A stretch of 64,000 nt of DNA from Archangium lansingense (lineage in GTDB: Bacteria; Myxococcota; Myxococcia; Myxococcales; Myxococcaceae). Position 1 is the stretch's first letter. Every line of letters begins with the position of its first letter. The notes under the pieces were generated by a model, which was given only the letters and a program-made list of their open reading frames with translations, did not search any database and had not been told where the DNA came from. Shown piece by piece: positions 7,039-16,094 of this stretch. The stretch lies in assembly GCF_026626635.1 (NCBI RefSeq), contig NZ_JAPNKA010000001.1, positions 8,680,001 through 8,744,000 on the forward strand. Reading direction: 5' to 3'. Position numbers and translations under genes: made by a program.

Positions 7039-8304
7039 CTACCCGGAGGGCTTCCACCGCTTGCGCAGGGTGGCGGCCTGCGAAGGGTTGAGCATGGAGA
7101 GGTAGGCCAGCCTGCCCTCGATGCGGGCAGCGGCCTCGGGTGCCGCCCCCTCCTTCCGCGCCTGGTGGATGGAGGCGCGCAGCTTCCGGCGCTCCTGGCG
7201 CGACAGGCCGAGCGTCTCGTTCACCACCACCCCCGTCACCTGCTGCCGGCGGCCCCGCCGGGCAACGCGTGTCTTTGCCTCGTTCACCCGGAAGCCCTCG
7301 GTCTCGATGAGGCGCTTCGCCCCCGCGCGCAGCTCCTTCAGGGCCTCCAGCGAACCGCCCGAGAAGCACAAGTCGTCCGCGTAGCGAGTGAAGGAATAGC
7401 CGTGCTTGCGCGCGAGTCCCGCGAGCCGAAGGTCCAACCGCCGCACCACCGCGTTGCACAAGCCCGGGCTGGTGGGAGCCCCCTGCACACAGGCGCGCGG
7501 GCCCACCGGCACGTGCAGCCGGACGCCGTTCACCTCCACCGGCTGGCGCTCGGCTTCCGTCATCAGCGCCGCGAGCGTGGCCGCTACTGTGTAGCCATAC
7601 CCAAGGGCAATCAGCAGACCACGCACCCGGACATAGGTGACGGACGGAAAGAAGTCGGCGAGGTCCATCTTCAGAATCACTGCCTTGCCCACGTGGGGCT
7701 CGGCGCCCGTGCGGATGGAGCGCCCCGCCCGAAAGCCGTGCGCATGCCCACTCACCGGCAGCTTGTCCACGAGCAGCGGCAGGAGCTTGCGCTGCACCAC
7801 CTTCAACCGGCGCTTGGGCGCCATGATGAGCCGCCGCCCACCGTTGCGCTTGGGGATGGAGAAGGTGACGTAGTGCGGAACCCGCTCGGCCTCCCGGTGG
7901 ATGGAGAAGAAGCGCAGCTCGCCCACGGAGATGCCCAGTGCGCTGGCCACGTCCCCCTCGTCCCGCAGCAGGGGGAGGCCGAGGCGCTGCAACTGCGCCT
8001 CGTCCGGGAGGAGATCACTGATGTGCCGGTTGCGCGTGCGCAGCGTCCCAGCGAAGAGCCGGCGGGCCTCGCTCACCGCCATCCACTTCTTGCGCTTCTT
8101 GAGCGGCACCTTCTTCTGCTCCGGCTTGGGCAGCAGCCGGGGATCTCGCCGGACCGTGCGGCGATGACCGGGCTTGAGGGGGCCGGACTCGGGCCGCACC
8201 ACCTCTCGCACCGCATCGAGCGAGGCGCTCTCCCGGTCGAGCCGTGAGACGTCCCGCATCAAGGGCTTGCGGAAGAGCCCCTTGAGCCAATCAACGAAGC
8301 CCAT
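7039..8304 (-). CDS. retron reverse transcriptase
   Basis: A 421-residue reverse transcriptase that makes msDNA from the adjacent ncRNA. After a basic N-terminal extension come the retron/group II palm blocks: FSIPKRNGGRRLIMAPKRRL, HAHGFRAGRSI, ILKMDLADFFPSVT, CVQGAPTSPGLCN, the catalytic YTRYADDLCFSGG-type core (here FTRYADDLCFSGG), and the VTG triplet in QQVTGVVVNE that is characteristic of retron enzymes. It resembles the myxobacterial Mx162/Sa163 enzymes. The ATG at 8304 (MGFVDWLKG) has AGGAGGGGAGG upstream and lies 30 bp after the a2 repeat, the usual retron spacing; an in-frame codon at 8460 would translate through the ncRNA and is rejected. No effector gene is fused to it. Confidence 0.93.
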   Translation of the reverse strand: MGFVDWLKGLFRKPLMRDVSRLDRESASLDAVREVVRPESGPLKPGHRRTVRRDPRLLPKPEQKKVPLKKRKKWMAVSEARRLFAGTLRTRNRHISDLLPDEAQLQRLGLPLLRDEGDVASALGISVGELRFFSIHREAERVPHYVTFSIPKRNGGRRLIMAPKRRLKVVQRKLLPLLVDKLPVSGHAHGFRAGRSIRTGAEPHVGKAVILKMDLADFFPSVTYVRVRGLLIALGYGYTVAATLAALMTEAERQPVEVNGVRLHVPVGPRACVQGAPTSPGLCNAVVRRLDLRLAGLARKHGYSFTRYADDLCFSGGSLEALKELRAGAKRLIETEGFRVNEAKTRVARRGRRQQVTGVVVNETLGLSRQERRKLRASIHQARKEGAAPEAAARIEGRLAYLSMLNPSQAATLRKRWKPSG

Positions 8305-8334
8305 GGCCCTCCCCTCCTCTGGAGCAAGCGCCTG

Positions 8335-8497
8335 CATCCGAGGGAGCCGGTCGCGCGTCACTCTCGAAGCTCTGGAACCATGGGTCCCAGCGTTCCGTAC
8401 GCTGGGGTCCGTGGCGAGGTGAAGGCAACATGACACCGCCGCGGCGAAGCACCGCGGCACAAATGGCTGACTCCCGGGCGAACGGCTCCCTCGGATG
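8335..8497 (-). ncRNA. retron msr-msd non-coding RNA with a1/a2 inverted repeats
   Basis: A 15-bp perfect inverted repeat frames the element: a1 at 8497-8483 and a2 at 8349-8335 (minus-strand CATCCGAGGGAGCCG and its complement). Just inside a1 is an AGC with G8467 as a plausible branching guanosine. Next comes an msr hairpin (8458-8438, GCCGCGG / loop TGCTTCG / CCGCGGC), then a longer imperfect msd hairpin whose tip is an 8-bp stem (8406-8399 with 8393-8386, 5-nt loop). Order and polarity (a1, branch G, msr stem-loops, msd, a2, then the reverse transcriptase 30 nt later) are those of retrons. The exact msDNA ends and branch point are inferred. It begins 19 nt after the stop of the SWIM gene, on the same strand. 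Confidence 0.88.
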
Positions 8498-8516
8498 AAG
8501 CACGATCCTTATCGTC

Positions 8517-10130
8517 CTAGGCCTCTTCACCGTCAAGCTCCTCTCCGGCACTCGCACCCGCCTCAGGCTCCTCGGAGCGGGGGCGTGTGGACAGCGCCTC
8601 GGCCTCCGGCGACACGGCGGCGGAGGTGGCCATGTCCCGGCGTGCCCCCGCGCTCGCCGTCAGCAACGCCAGCATGTGCTCACAGGGCCCCTGGTTGAGG
8701 ATGTTCTCCAGGAAGAAGTCACAGCCGCAGGTGGCGAAGATGAGCCGCTCCTCGTCGTTGAGGACGAGCTCCACCCGCGACTGCTCCGCCACCGCTCCCT
8801 CCACGACCTGGTCGCGATGGATGATCTCCCGGCGCACCGTTCCCTCGGGCGTGGGCAGCCATTTGATTTTCCGTGTCTCGCGGGGCGCGACGGACTCCAC
8901 TCGCACGCGGCCCTCCTGGAGCAGCGCACTGGCCCGCTCGCGCCGGAGGTCGGGAGGAAAGAGGCGCTCCTCGTCCACGGGGGTCTCGAAGAGCTCCCGG
9001 TGGCGGTATTCACGGCGCTGCACGTCGAAGATGGTCATGCCGGCCCGGCATAGGTGGAACAGGGCGCGGCTGGTGTCCGGCTTGTCCGCTCCCACCGCCT
9101 GGGCAAGCGCCTCCACGCTGGCAGCCTGCCGCTCGCGCAGCACGGAGAGGACGCGCTCCTTCAGATCCGGAGCCACCGGCACCTCGGGCGTGAGCAAATC
9201 GAAGCTCCCCGAGCCGGTAAAGCGCTGAGCGCTCCACCCGGTGAGTCCCAACACCCATGTCACCCCGGGCAGCTCCACGGCGTAGAAGCTCGGAAGGGCC
9301 CGGCCCTTGAGGAAGACGTCCACCTTGCTGGCGTAGGGCAGCAATGGCTCGATGAGCCGGAGCCGGCGGCGGCCCCAGGTGCGCACGGTGCGGGACTCAT
9401 CGTAGCTGTGCTCCGCCCCGCGCAGGACGAAGCGCTCCTCCCACGGCTCCAGCACCAGAGCCGCGGGCTGGCCGGGCTCGAAGACGTAGCGCAGCGCACG
9501 CGGCGACACCTTCGCATGGCTGAAACGCAGGAAACGCAGGGCAGCGACCAGATCCACCGGGCGCACGGTGAGGCGCGTGCCTGGCAGGGCCATGGCGCCC
9601 TGAAGCTGAAGGAAGCCGCGCACCCAGGAGTCCGGCAGCTCCACCTTCTGCTCGAAGCGGCCTCCAGCGCCCTCCGTCCGCACCTCGATGCCGGGTTTCT
9701 CGATGCGCAACCACGTGTCACGCGAGGAGCGCATCTCCGCCAGTGCCGCCCAGAGCCATGCGGTGAAGTCCACGTTGGTGGTACCGCACTCCACCGCCCC
9801 TTCCGTCTCGAACAGCGCCCGGTCGACGATGACCAGGCCATAGGCACTCTGGTCCTGGCTGAAGGCCTCGAAGAAGACGCGGTCCCGGTGGACGGTGACG
9901 ACCGGGTCGAGCACGGTTGAGAGGTACTCGTCGGTCGAGGCCCAGGAGTCGTCGGACCAGATGAGCTCGCCGAGCGCCTGGAGCGCGAGCCGCACGGAGA
10001 GCACGTGCTCGCGAATGCGACCGTGGAAACGCAGCGGACGGCGGAGGTTGGGAGACAGGCCGAGCTGCGCGCGCTCCCAATCGGAGGTGAAGGCGCTGGG
10101 CGTGGCGTAGTCGAAGAGGAGCGGAATCAC
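8517..10130 (-). CDS. SWIM zinc-finger domain protein
   Basis: A 537-residue protein of unknown function. Near residue 475 it carries the SWIM signature C-x-C-x(n)-C-x-H, read in ATCGCDFFLENILNQGPCEH, a zinc-binding fold for nucleic acids or proteins. A helix-turn-helix-like block (LRERQAASVEALAQAVGADK) precedes it, and the large N-terminal part is not recognised. The tail is acidic and rich in Glu/Ala/Ser. It starts at a GTG that overlaps the stop of the preceding gene (GTGA), showing operon organisation with the 630-residue protein and, further up, the kinase-phosphatase-vWA triad. The retron ncRNA begins right after its stop, so it may also be co-transcribed with the retron. Confidence 0.85.
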   Translation of the reverse strand: MIPLLFDYATPSAFTSDWERAQLGLSPNLRRPLRFHGRIREHVLSVRLALQALGELIWSDDSWASTDEYLSTVLDPVVTVHRDRVFFEAFSQDQSAYGLVIVDRALFETEGAVECGTTNVDFTAWLWAALAEMRSSRDTWLRIEKPGIEVRTEGAGGRFEQKVELPDSWVRGFLQLQGAMALPGTRLTVRPVDLVAALRFLRFSHAKVSPRALRYVFEPGQPAALVLEPWEERFVLRGAEHSYDESRTVRTWGRRRLRLIEPLLPYASKVDVFLKGRALPSFYAVELPGVTWVLGLTGWSAQRFTGSGSFDLLTPEVPVAPDLKERVLSVLRERQAASVEALAQAVGADKPDTSRALFHLCRAGMTIFDVQRREYRHRELFETPVDEERLFPPDLRRERASALLQEGRVRVESVAPRETRKIKWLPTPEGTVRREIIHRDQVVEGAVAEQSRVELVLNDEERLIFATCGCDFFLENILNQGPCEHMLALLTASAGARRDMATSAAVSPEAEALSTRPRSEEPEAGASAGEELDGEEA

Positions 10131-12019
10131 GCGGCACCTCCGTACACCACCGGCTGCTCAGAGGGGCCTCGCAGCTCGGGCCAGCGGTGGAGGAGATCGG
10201 CGAGCAACCCGAGCAGGACTTCCTTCGGGTACCGCCTGTCCGGCAGATCCATGGCATCGCGAATGTGGCCGGCGAGCTGGCGCGCGGCGGCTTCGTCGCG
10301 GATGGCGTTGCGCAGGGCCCCCAGTGCCATCACCCGTGTCTTGCGATGCAGCGGTCGCAGGAGGGTGGCCTGGAGCAGGTCGACATTCCGCGCGGCGAGT
10401 GCACGGGCCCGTTCATCGTCCCGGGCGAGCACCCGGAAGGCGAGCGCCTGCACGTGGATCTGCGGCGACTCGAGCAGGTCTCTGATTGCGCGTGCATCCG
10501 CCGCGTAGTGCGCGTGAGCCCGCTCGAAGAAGAGCCGGGCCAATCGGTTGCTGCGAACCAGTGCCCCGTAGTCCCTGATAGCAAAGGCCGGCATCTTCCC
10601 TAGAACGTTGGCAGCCCGGGATGCGAACGCATCGGGCGAGCGCTGCAGCAACGACTCATAGAAGGCGGAGAGTTGCTCGATGACCCTGGTCCAGGGTGAA
10701 GGCTGCTTCAGGTAGACATAGCTCAGGTCCTGGAGCGCCACGCGGCTGGCGAGGAAGTCCACCAGCGGCGCATCCTCGAGTGCGAGCGCCCGCGCGGTGA
10801 GCTTCGGATAGGTCCCACTCCAACCGGAAGAGACGTGCCGCAGGAAGGGGCCGCGCACGAGGTCCGGGAAACGCTCGTACAGCAGCACCGCCGTGTCGTC
10901 CTCGAGCGGCTGCACCTGGGCGAGGCCGAGCCCCGGGAAGTTGGCCTCCCGGCCCACTCCAGTGAGCAGCAGGAGGCGCCGCCGCACCTCGCCCTCGGGG
11001 AGCGGCGAGCGCTGAAGCAGGCCGAGCATTTCACTGTTGTAGGTCTTGGGAGCCGCCGAGGTACGCATCAGCGCGGACCACAGGTCCAACCATTCCCGCT
11101 CGCGAGCCAGTTCCACCAACTGGGAGAAGCTCCGGTTGAAAGGGCCCCAGGGCTGGCGCACGTTGCGGATGTGGCGCAGGAGGTAGGGCACCACGGCTCG
11201 GCCGCGCTTGCGGGCGAGCTCGAGGAAGGGGGTAGCCGCATCTCTGAGCCAGTACGCCGGGTGCCGCTGCTCGAGTGCCTCCACCAAGGCTCCGGGCTCC
11301 TGGAGGGTGTCACCCAGCGCCAGCACGTCCCGCTTCCAGGTCTCCTCCGGCACCTGCCGGCGGTAGATGTCGAAGGCCAGCGCCTCGTCTCCGCGCTCGC
11401 GCGCCAGGGCAGACAGCTTCTGCCAGGGCGACCGCCGGCCGAAGTCGATCCACCGAATCCCAGGCAGGTGTTCGAGGATGAAGCCACGCGAGACCACGGA
11501 GTCCGCGGTGTAGAGGGTGATGGCCGTTGGCTCGTCGAGCTCGAAGTAGAGGTCGAACTGGTTGAGCACCCCCTGACGCTGTGCGCGGGTGGAGGCAGCG
11601 CCGTAGCGGGTCTGCAGGTCCGCGAGCCAGCGCTTGTGGCCCTCCGCCCAGGACAGGTCCTGGAGTTGGAGCCGGTACAACCGGCGGAAGAGCTCCACAT
11701 CTCCGGAGCGATCGACATCCTGGAGCCACTTCTCGAAGAGCTCCGCGGAGGGCCCCTTGAAGACCGACTGCGGGCGGCCGCTCGTGTCGAAGGTGACCTG
11801 CGGGAAACGGGCGAGGATGAAGGGGCGGAAAACGGTGCGGTTGCGGTAGTAGAGCCCGGGACCCCAGAGGGCGATGAGCCCCGGGAAGGCCCAGCGCGTG
11901 CCGAGCTGCTCCACCCCCTGCCGCAACTGGCCGTCATCCAGTTGCATGGCGAAGAGGCCACGCAGGGCCTGCTCCACCTCACGGGTCTCTCGTTCCAGCC
12001 GTTGCTGCGGAGTCTCCAC
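10127..12019 (-). CDS. conserved hypothetical protein with helical-repeat C-terminus
   Basis: A 630-residue protein that I cannot place in a named family. It is rich in Leu, Ala and Arg, and is predicted all-helical. The last 150 residues (FRVLARDDERARALAARNVD, TRVMALGALRNAIRDEAAAR) look like HEAT-type repeats; the N-terminal part has several aromatic-rich segments such as LWGPGLYYRN. There is no signal peptide or membrane segment. The start is GTG at 12019 with GGGAGGG six bases upstream. The final codons overlap the SWIM gene, and the kinase gene ends 114 bp upstream on the same strand. As partner of a SWIM protein next to a TerY-P-like triad it is plausibly a scaffold subunit, but this is inference. 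Confidence 0.75.
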   Translation of the reverse strand: METPQQRLERETREVEQALRGLFAMQLDDGQLRQGVEQLGTRWAFPGLIALWGPGLYYRNRTVFRPFILARFPQVTFDTSGRPQSVFKGPSAELFEKWLQDVDRSGDVELFRRLYRLQLQDLSWAEGHKRWLADLQTRYGAASTRAQRQGVLNQFDLYFELDEPTAITLYTADSVVSRGFILEHLPGIRWIDFGRRSPWQKLSALARERGDEALAFDIYRRQVPEETWKRDVLALGDTLQEPGALVEALEQRHPAYWLRDAATPFLELARKRGRAVVPYLLRHIRNVRQPWGPFNRSFSQLVELAREREWLDLWSALMRTSAAPKTYNSEMLGLLQRSPLPEGEVRRRLLLLTGVGREANFPGLGLAQVQPLEDDTAVLLYERFPDLVRGPFLRHVSSGWSGTYPKLTARALALEDAPLVDFLASRVALQDLSYVYLKQPSPWTRVIEQLSAFYESLLQRSPDAFASRAANVLGKMPAFAIRDYGALVRSNRLARLFFERAHAHYAADARAIRDLLESPQIHVQALAFRVLARDDERARALAARNVDLLQATLLRPLHRKTRVMALGALRNAIRDEAAARQLAGHIRDAMDLPDRRYPKEVLLGLLADLLHRWPELRGPSEQPVVYGGAA

Positions 12020-12133
12020 GCAATCCCTCCCGGCGGGAGGAGACTACCTTCCCGGGGCGGGGAGCGGGCAATCGCCCTGCCCTTCCAGGTACTCGCGCAG
12101 GTTCTCTGGGAAGAAGACGCGCGGCCTGGCGCC

Positions 12134-14509
12134 TCACGGAGGAGGCCAGCAGTTCGGGCCCGTCCACCCCTCGCGGCCACCCGTCAGCACTACCTTGCGC
12201 CACCCACCTTCCTCCGCCACCACCTCCAACCGGCTTCCCGCCGCCAGCCGCTCCAGCACCGGCGCTCCGGTGGTGGCCTGCTCCCGGGCCATGCAGTCCA
12301 GCGGCAACACCGCCGCCTCGACGGACCCCTCGGGCTCCACCTGCTCCAGTGCCGCTGGAGGCAATGCCACCTTCACCGGCTCCGCTGCGCCCGAGGCCCG
12401 GCTCACCAGCCCCGCCAGCCCTCCCAGCACCACCGCCATGACCATCCCCAGCAGGACGCGCCGGTCCTCCCATACTGGGGGCTTCAGCGCTGCCTCCACC
12501 GCAGGCCTCGCCGCCGGCATCCCCAGCGTGGCCCTCATCACCGCCTGCTGAGCCCCTTCCAGCTTCGTCGCCAGCTCGCCCGAGCTCTTCGTCATCTCCT
12601 GCGACCACTTCCGCAGCGGCGCTACCTCCGCCTCCAGCCGCGAGCGCAATGACGCCTTTCGCTGCAGGAAGTGCGACACCAGTGCCCTTCGCTCCGCCTC
12701 GCTCACCGCCAGGCTCGGATCGAACCGGAAGCCCTTCTCCACCTCCTTCGCCCACGCCACCAGGCGCGTCGTCCGCACCTCGCCGAAGCCCGGCACCTGC
12801 TTCACGTCCTCCTTCAGCACGTCGTACGCGGACTCAATGCCCCAGCGCACCAGGTTCGACTTCAGCGCCTGCTTGATGCCGTCGATCTCATGGTCCTCGA
12901 TGAGCGCACTCCGCAGGAACTGCTCGCGCTGGAGCGTCTCGCGATGCTGGAGCTGCCGCCGCTGCTCGGCCTCGAACTCCGGCTGCAACCTGCTGTACTC
13001 CGCACGCAGCCCATGCAGCAACTGACGCGCCCGCTCCGCCAACCGGTTGAGGTCTTCCTTGAAGCGCTCGGACTCGCCCTGCGCCGCGGCCTGGCCTAGC
13101 TCCGCCTGATGCAGCAATTCCTGTTGTTCGGCCACCTGTGCCGGGAGCCGCTGGTACTTCCGGCTCAGCCACCACATGACCGAGGCACTGCCCAGCAGCG
13201 TGCCTCCCGGCACCAACAACAGCCCTCCCACCTTGGGAGAGGCCAGCATCATCACCCACCAGCCCACCGTGGCCAGCACTCCGCCCACCAGCATGGCCAC
13301 GCTGGACTGCCGCACCCGATCCACTTCCGACTGGAGCTCCACCGGCAGTCGATCCGGGAGCGCGGGCATCGGCAGGGCCTGTACGGGCGTGGCCAGGTTC
13401 GGAGCCAGCAGCCGTTGCGACTCGGCCCACAGTGACTCGATCTCTTGGAAGGAGCAGGTGAAGTCCCGCGGTCCCGTCGCCGTGTTCCCGGGTGCGGAGA
13501 AGAAGGCCACTCCGCGCGTGGCCATCATCTGACACCACGGGCAGGCCGGCAGGTGCTGCGGATATTTGTGCGTGGGCTCCTGGGCACAGCTTCGCAGCGA
13601 GCGCGCCAGCGCCTGCAAGGCGCGGTACCACTCCGTGGCCCCTGGCCGCCCCACTCGCGGAGAGTCCGGTGCGAAGGCCCGCTCGAAGAGGCCAATCAGC
13701 TCCGGCGTCAACGTCGCCAGCGGCAGATGGATGGCCGGCGGCGTCATCTGCAACGCCCGCGCGTTGCGCCCATAGGCGAAGCGGAACTCGCCGATGGCCC
13801 GCTCCGGCGTCATCTCCCCCTGCCCCGTGAAGACGCCCGTGAAGGGATGGCGCCCCAGGAACAGCAGATGGAAGAGCAGCACCGCCAGGCTGAAGCCCTC
13901 CTGCGAGGGCGTCCGCTCCACGCCCCGGAAGGACTGGCCCTGTAGCTCGGGAGGCGTGAAGAGCGGCACGCCCACCTCGCAGTGGAACACCCAGTTCTCC
14001 GCCCGTATCTGGAACGAGTCGCAGTCAATCAGCCGCACCGTGGCGTCTCGCGGCGACACCAGCAGGTTGCTCTCGTTGACGTCCCCCACCAGGTGGCCAA
14101 CCGCGTGCAACTCCTCGAAGACGCTGGCGCAGTTGAGCGCCGTCTGCACCAGGAAGGCCCAGTCCGCGGTGGGGAATTCCTTGCGGCGGCTCGCCGTGGA
14201 GTACAGAAGGTGGATGGGCTTGAGGCCGTTCACCCGAGGCATGGTGAAGCCCCGCACCGGACCTCCCGCACGGCCCTCGTGCAGCACCTCGTGCGGCCAG
14301 GCCGCCAGCTTTTCCACGCCCTTCGGCGCATGGGCCGCCATCCACTCCAGCTTCCGGCCCTGCTCCGCTGGTGGCGCCGTCAGGTACACCTTCGCCACGC
14401 GCTGGGGATCCTTCGGCAGCACATACACCGCGCCCTCGCCCCCGCGCCCCATCTCCGGGCCCAGGGCGAGCCGCTCACCCCGCGAAGTGAAGAGGACGGG
14501 CTGTGACAC
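12134..14509 (-). CDS. protein kinase-like protein with helix-hairpin-helix domain (COG4248 type)
   Basis: A 791-residue protein. The N-terminal kinase-like domain has the glycine loop GRGGEGAVYVL, VAKVYL with the ATP-binding Lys, the catalytic loop in divergent form (HLVGDVNESNLLV; the HRD Asp is kept as GD), and LIDCDSF in place of DFG. A cysteine pair (CPWC) follows, then a two-helix membrane hairpin near residues 410-455, a long coiled coil, a helix-hairpin-helix segment (QVPGFGEVRTTRLVAW), another membrane helix and an SH3-like C-terminus ending GWTGPNCWPPP. This layout fits COG4248 kinase/HhH proteins, which occur with PP2C and vWA partners. It starts with GTG 3 bp after the phosphatase stop. 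Confidence 0.85.
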   Translation of the reverse strand: MSQPVLFTSRGERLALGPEMGRGGEGAVYVLPKDPQRVAKVYLTAPPAEQGRKLEWMAAHAPKGVEKLAAWPHEVLHEGRAGGPVRGFTMPRVNGLKPIHLLYSTASRRKEFPTADWAFLVQTALNCASVFEELHAVGHLVGDVNESNLLVSPRDATVRLIDCDSFQIRAENWVFHCEVGVPLFTPPELQGQSFRGVERTPSQEGFSLAVLLFHLLFLGRHPFTGVFTGQGEMTPERAIGEFRFAYGRNARALQMTPPAIHLPLATLTPELIGLFERAFAPDSPRVGRPGATEWYRALQALARSLRSCAQEPTHKYPQHLPACPWCQMMATRGVAFFSAPGNTATGPRDFTCSFQEIESLWAESQRLLAPNLATPVQALPMPALPDRLPVELQSEVDRVRQSSVAMLVGGVLATVGWWVMMLASPKVGGLLLVPGGTLLGSASVMWWLSRKYQRLPAQVAEQQELLHQAELGQAAAQGESERFKEDLNRLAERARQLLHGLRAEYSRLQPEFEAEQRRQLQHRETLQREQFLRSALIEDHEIDGIKQALKSNLVRWGIESAYDVLKEDVKQVPGFGEVRTTRLVAWAKEVEKGFRFDPSLAVSEAERRALVSHFLQRKASLRSRLEAEVAPLRKWSQEMTKSSGELATKLEGAQQAVMRATLGMPAARPAVEAALKPPVWEDRRVLLGMVMAVVLGGLAGLVSRASGAAEPVKVALPPAALEQVEPEGSVEAAVLPLDCMAREQATTGAPVLERLAAGSRLEVVAEEGGWRKVVLTGGREGWTGPNCWPPP

Positions 14510-14512
14510 GTG

Positions 14513-15301
14513 CTACCCGGGACCTGGCGAGGATGCGCGCCCTGCCCCGGAGCCTTCCCGAACGGCGAGCACGAGCGTCTTGTCATCGTCCGTGCGCTCG
14601 TTGACCGCAGGCGAGTCCAGGAACGAGCGCAGGGGCACCACCAGATCCTCCGGGTGCGCGGCGCCGCGCAGCGCGGTGAACAGGGGCTCGAAGAAGGGGC
14701 GATGCACCGAGCGCGAGGCGAAGTGGAGCGCCAGCATCTGCAGCCCATCTGTGAACAGAGCGACCTCGTCCACCGGCTCCCGGCTCGACACCTGCAGCAC
14801 CTGCTCCAAGTCCGGCGACGTGACGAACCAGGTGGTGTTGGCGTACTCGCCCGCTTGGGGCCAGAACACGGGCACGTAGCCCTCGCCCTCACGCACAACG
14901 ATGGCGCCGTCCCCCACCTGCGCGAAGACGGCAGCCTGCTCTCCCACCACCGCCGTCAGCAGCGTGCAGGACAGCTCGCGCACCGGCACCTCCCGCCGAG
15001 CGGCCTCCGCCTCCAACTCCTGCCGTACCTGTCGGTACCAGTCGCGGATGCGCTCCGGCTCCCGCACAGCCTCCGGACCCTCGCGCTCGAGCGCCTCACA
15101 GGCCAGCTCCACGAAGCGCCGGCACGCCAGCGCCGAGCCCTCCTGGCTCAGCCCCGCGCTGCCGGCTCCGTCGGAACATGCCACCACCAGGAAGGACTCC
15201 TGCCCCGGGCACGTGGCCGTCCCCGCGCAGCTATCCTGGCAGGGTGTGGCCGAGCGCCGGTGCGAGGTCCCCTCCAGGGACTGCTGGAGCAGCCTCCACA
15301 T
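14513..15301 (-). CDS. PP2C-family Ser/Thr protein phosphatase
   Basis: A 262-residue cytoplasmic phosphatase. Metal-binding motifs are visible: VVACSDGAGSAG near residue 40, CTLLTAVV, FAQVGDGAIVV, VALFTDGL and the late acidic ERTDDDKTLV. This is the PP2C_2 type, which typically reverses the action of a neighbouring Ser/Thr kinase, here the COG4248-type kinase encoded 3 bp downstream. Its start is 18 bp after the stop of the vWA gene. It forms the middle member of a vWA-PP2C-kinase triad known from tellurium-resistance-associated (TerY-P) operons. The substrate is unknown; mutual control with the kinase is inferred. Confidence 0.9.
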   Translation of the reverse strand: MWRLLQQSLEGTSHRRSATPCQDSCAGTATCPGQESFLVVACSDGAGSAGLSQEGSALACRRFVELACEALEREGPEAVREPERIRDWYRQVRQELEAEAARREVPVRELSCTLLTAVVGEQAAVFAQVGDGAIVVREGEGYVPVFWPQAGEYANTTWFVTSPDLEQVLQVSSREPVDEVALFTDGLQMLALHFASRSVHRPFFEPLFTALRGAAHPEDLVVPLRSFLDSPAVNERTDDDKTLVLAVREGSGAGRASSPGPG

Positions 15302-15319
15302 CGCGTGGTTCCCCGTCTC

Positions 15320-15991
15320 CTATACGGACGCCCAGCCGCCGGGGGCCGCCGGGTTGGCCAGCCGCACCTCGTCGGTCGTCTGCGAGCGCGAGACGGCCTT
15401 CTGCGAGTTGGACAGCCACTGGAACAAGTCCCGGAAGCGCAGGCCGTCCAGCTTGAGCGGCTCGCGTACGGAGATCTGCTTGAGCACGTCCAGGTTGGCC
15501 CCCTCCACGCCCACCGCGAAGAAGGAGAAGGACTTGGAGGCCTCGCCCTGGCGCACGCGCTCGGCGGCGGCCTGCCACGAGTCGGTAGGTCCCCCATCGG
15601 TGATGAGGAAGATCCACGGCCGGTAGAAGAGGATGCCGTTCTGCCGGTAGAGGCTCTTGCGCGCCGACAGCATGTCCGTGGCGCGGACGATGGCCTCGCC
15701 CATGGGGGTGTTGCCCTCGGCCATCAGCGAGGTGGGGAAGAAGGCCTCTGCGGTGGAGAAGTCGTGCAGCGTCTGCACCTGTCCCCCGAAGGTGACCACC
15801 GCGACCTCCACTCGCTTGGAGGCGAGGCTGTCAGCGGCCAGTTCGTCGCGGTACTGAAGCAGTCCAGCGTTGAGCGCCTCGATGGGGCGCCCATTCATGG
15901 AACCGGAGGTGTCCAACAGCAGCACGCACGGGCAGCGCGGCTCCGGGTTCTCTGCAAACGACAAGGCTCCAAACGGTACTTGCTCGGCCAC
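15320..15991 (-). CDS. TerY-like von Willebrand factor A domain protein
   Basis: A 223-residue single vWA domain with an intact MIDAS: LLLDTSGSMNGRPIEALNAG, the Thr in EGNTPMGEAI, and LITDGGPTDSW. This is the TerY-like form found with PP2C phosphatases and kinases in stress-response operons. The start is a GTG at 15991 (MAEQVPFGALSF) backed by AGAGGGAG five bases upstream; a longer reading from 16195 adds a basic, unstructured stretch with no domain and is rejected. It is the first gene of the minus-strand run that continues through phosphatase, kinase, helical protein, SWIM protein and retron. The 103-bp gap upstream is the likely promoter. Confidence 0.88.
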   Translation of the reverse strand: MAEQVPFGALSFAENPEPRCPCVLLLDTSGSMNGRPIEALNAGLLQYRDELAADSLASKRVEVAVVTFGGQVQTLHDFSTAEAFFPTSLMAEGNTPMGEAIVRATDMLSARKSLYRQNGILFYRPWIFLITDGGPTDSWQAAAERVRQGEASKSFSFFAVGVEGANLDVLKQISVREPLKLDGLRFRDLFQWLSNSQKAVSRSQTTDEVRLANPAAPGGWASV

Positions 15992-16094
15992 GAGGCTCCC
16001 TCTCGGGTGCGCGGGGCGGGTCTCCCCCCAGGCGGATCGACGTGGATCTACCAGGGCGGCCCCGGCTTGAACAGGCACGGTTCGTCCACACCCT

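Noticed and set aside
8305..8460. Extension of the reverse transcriptase reading frame to 8460
   Set aside because: It runs through both hairpins and the a2 repeat of the retron RNA, and the start at 8304 has a much better ribosome site.
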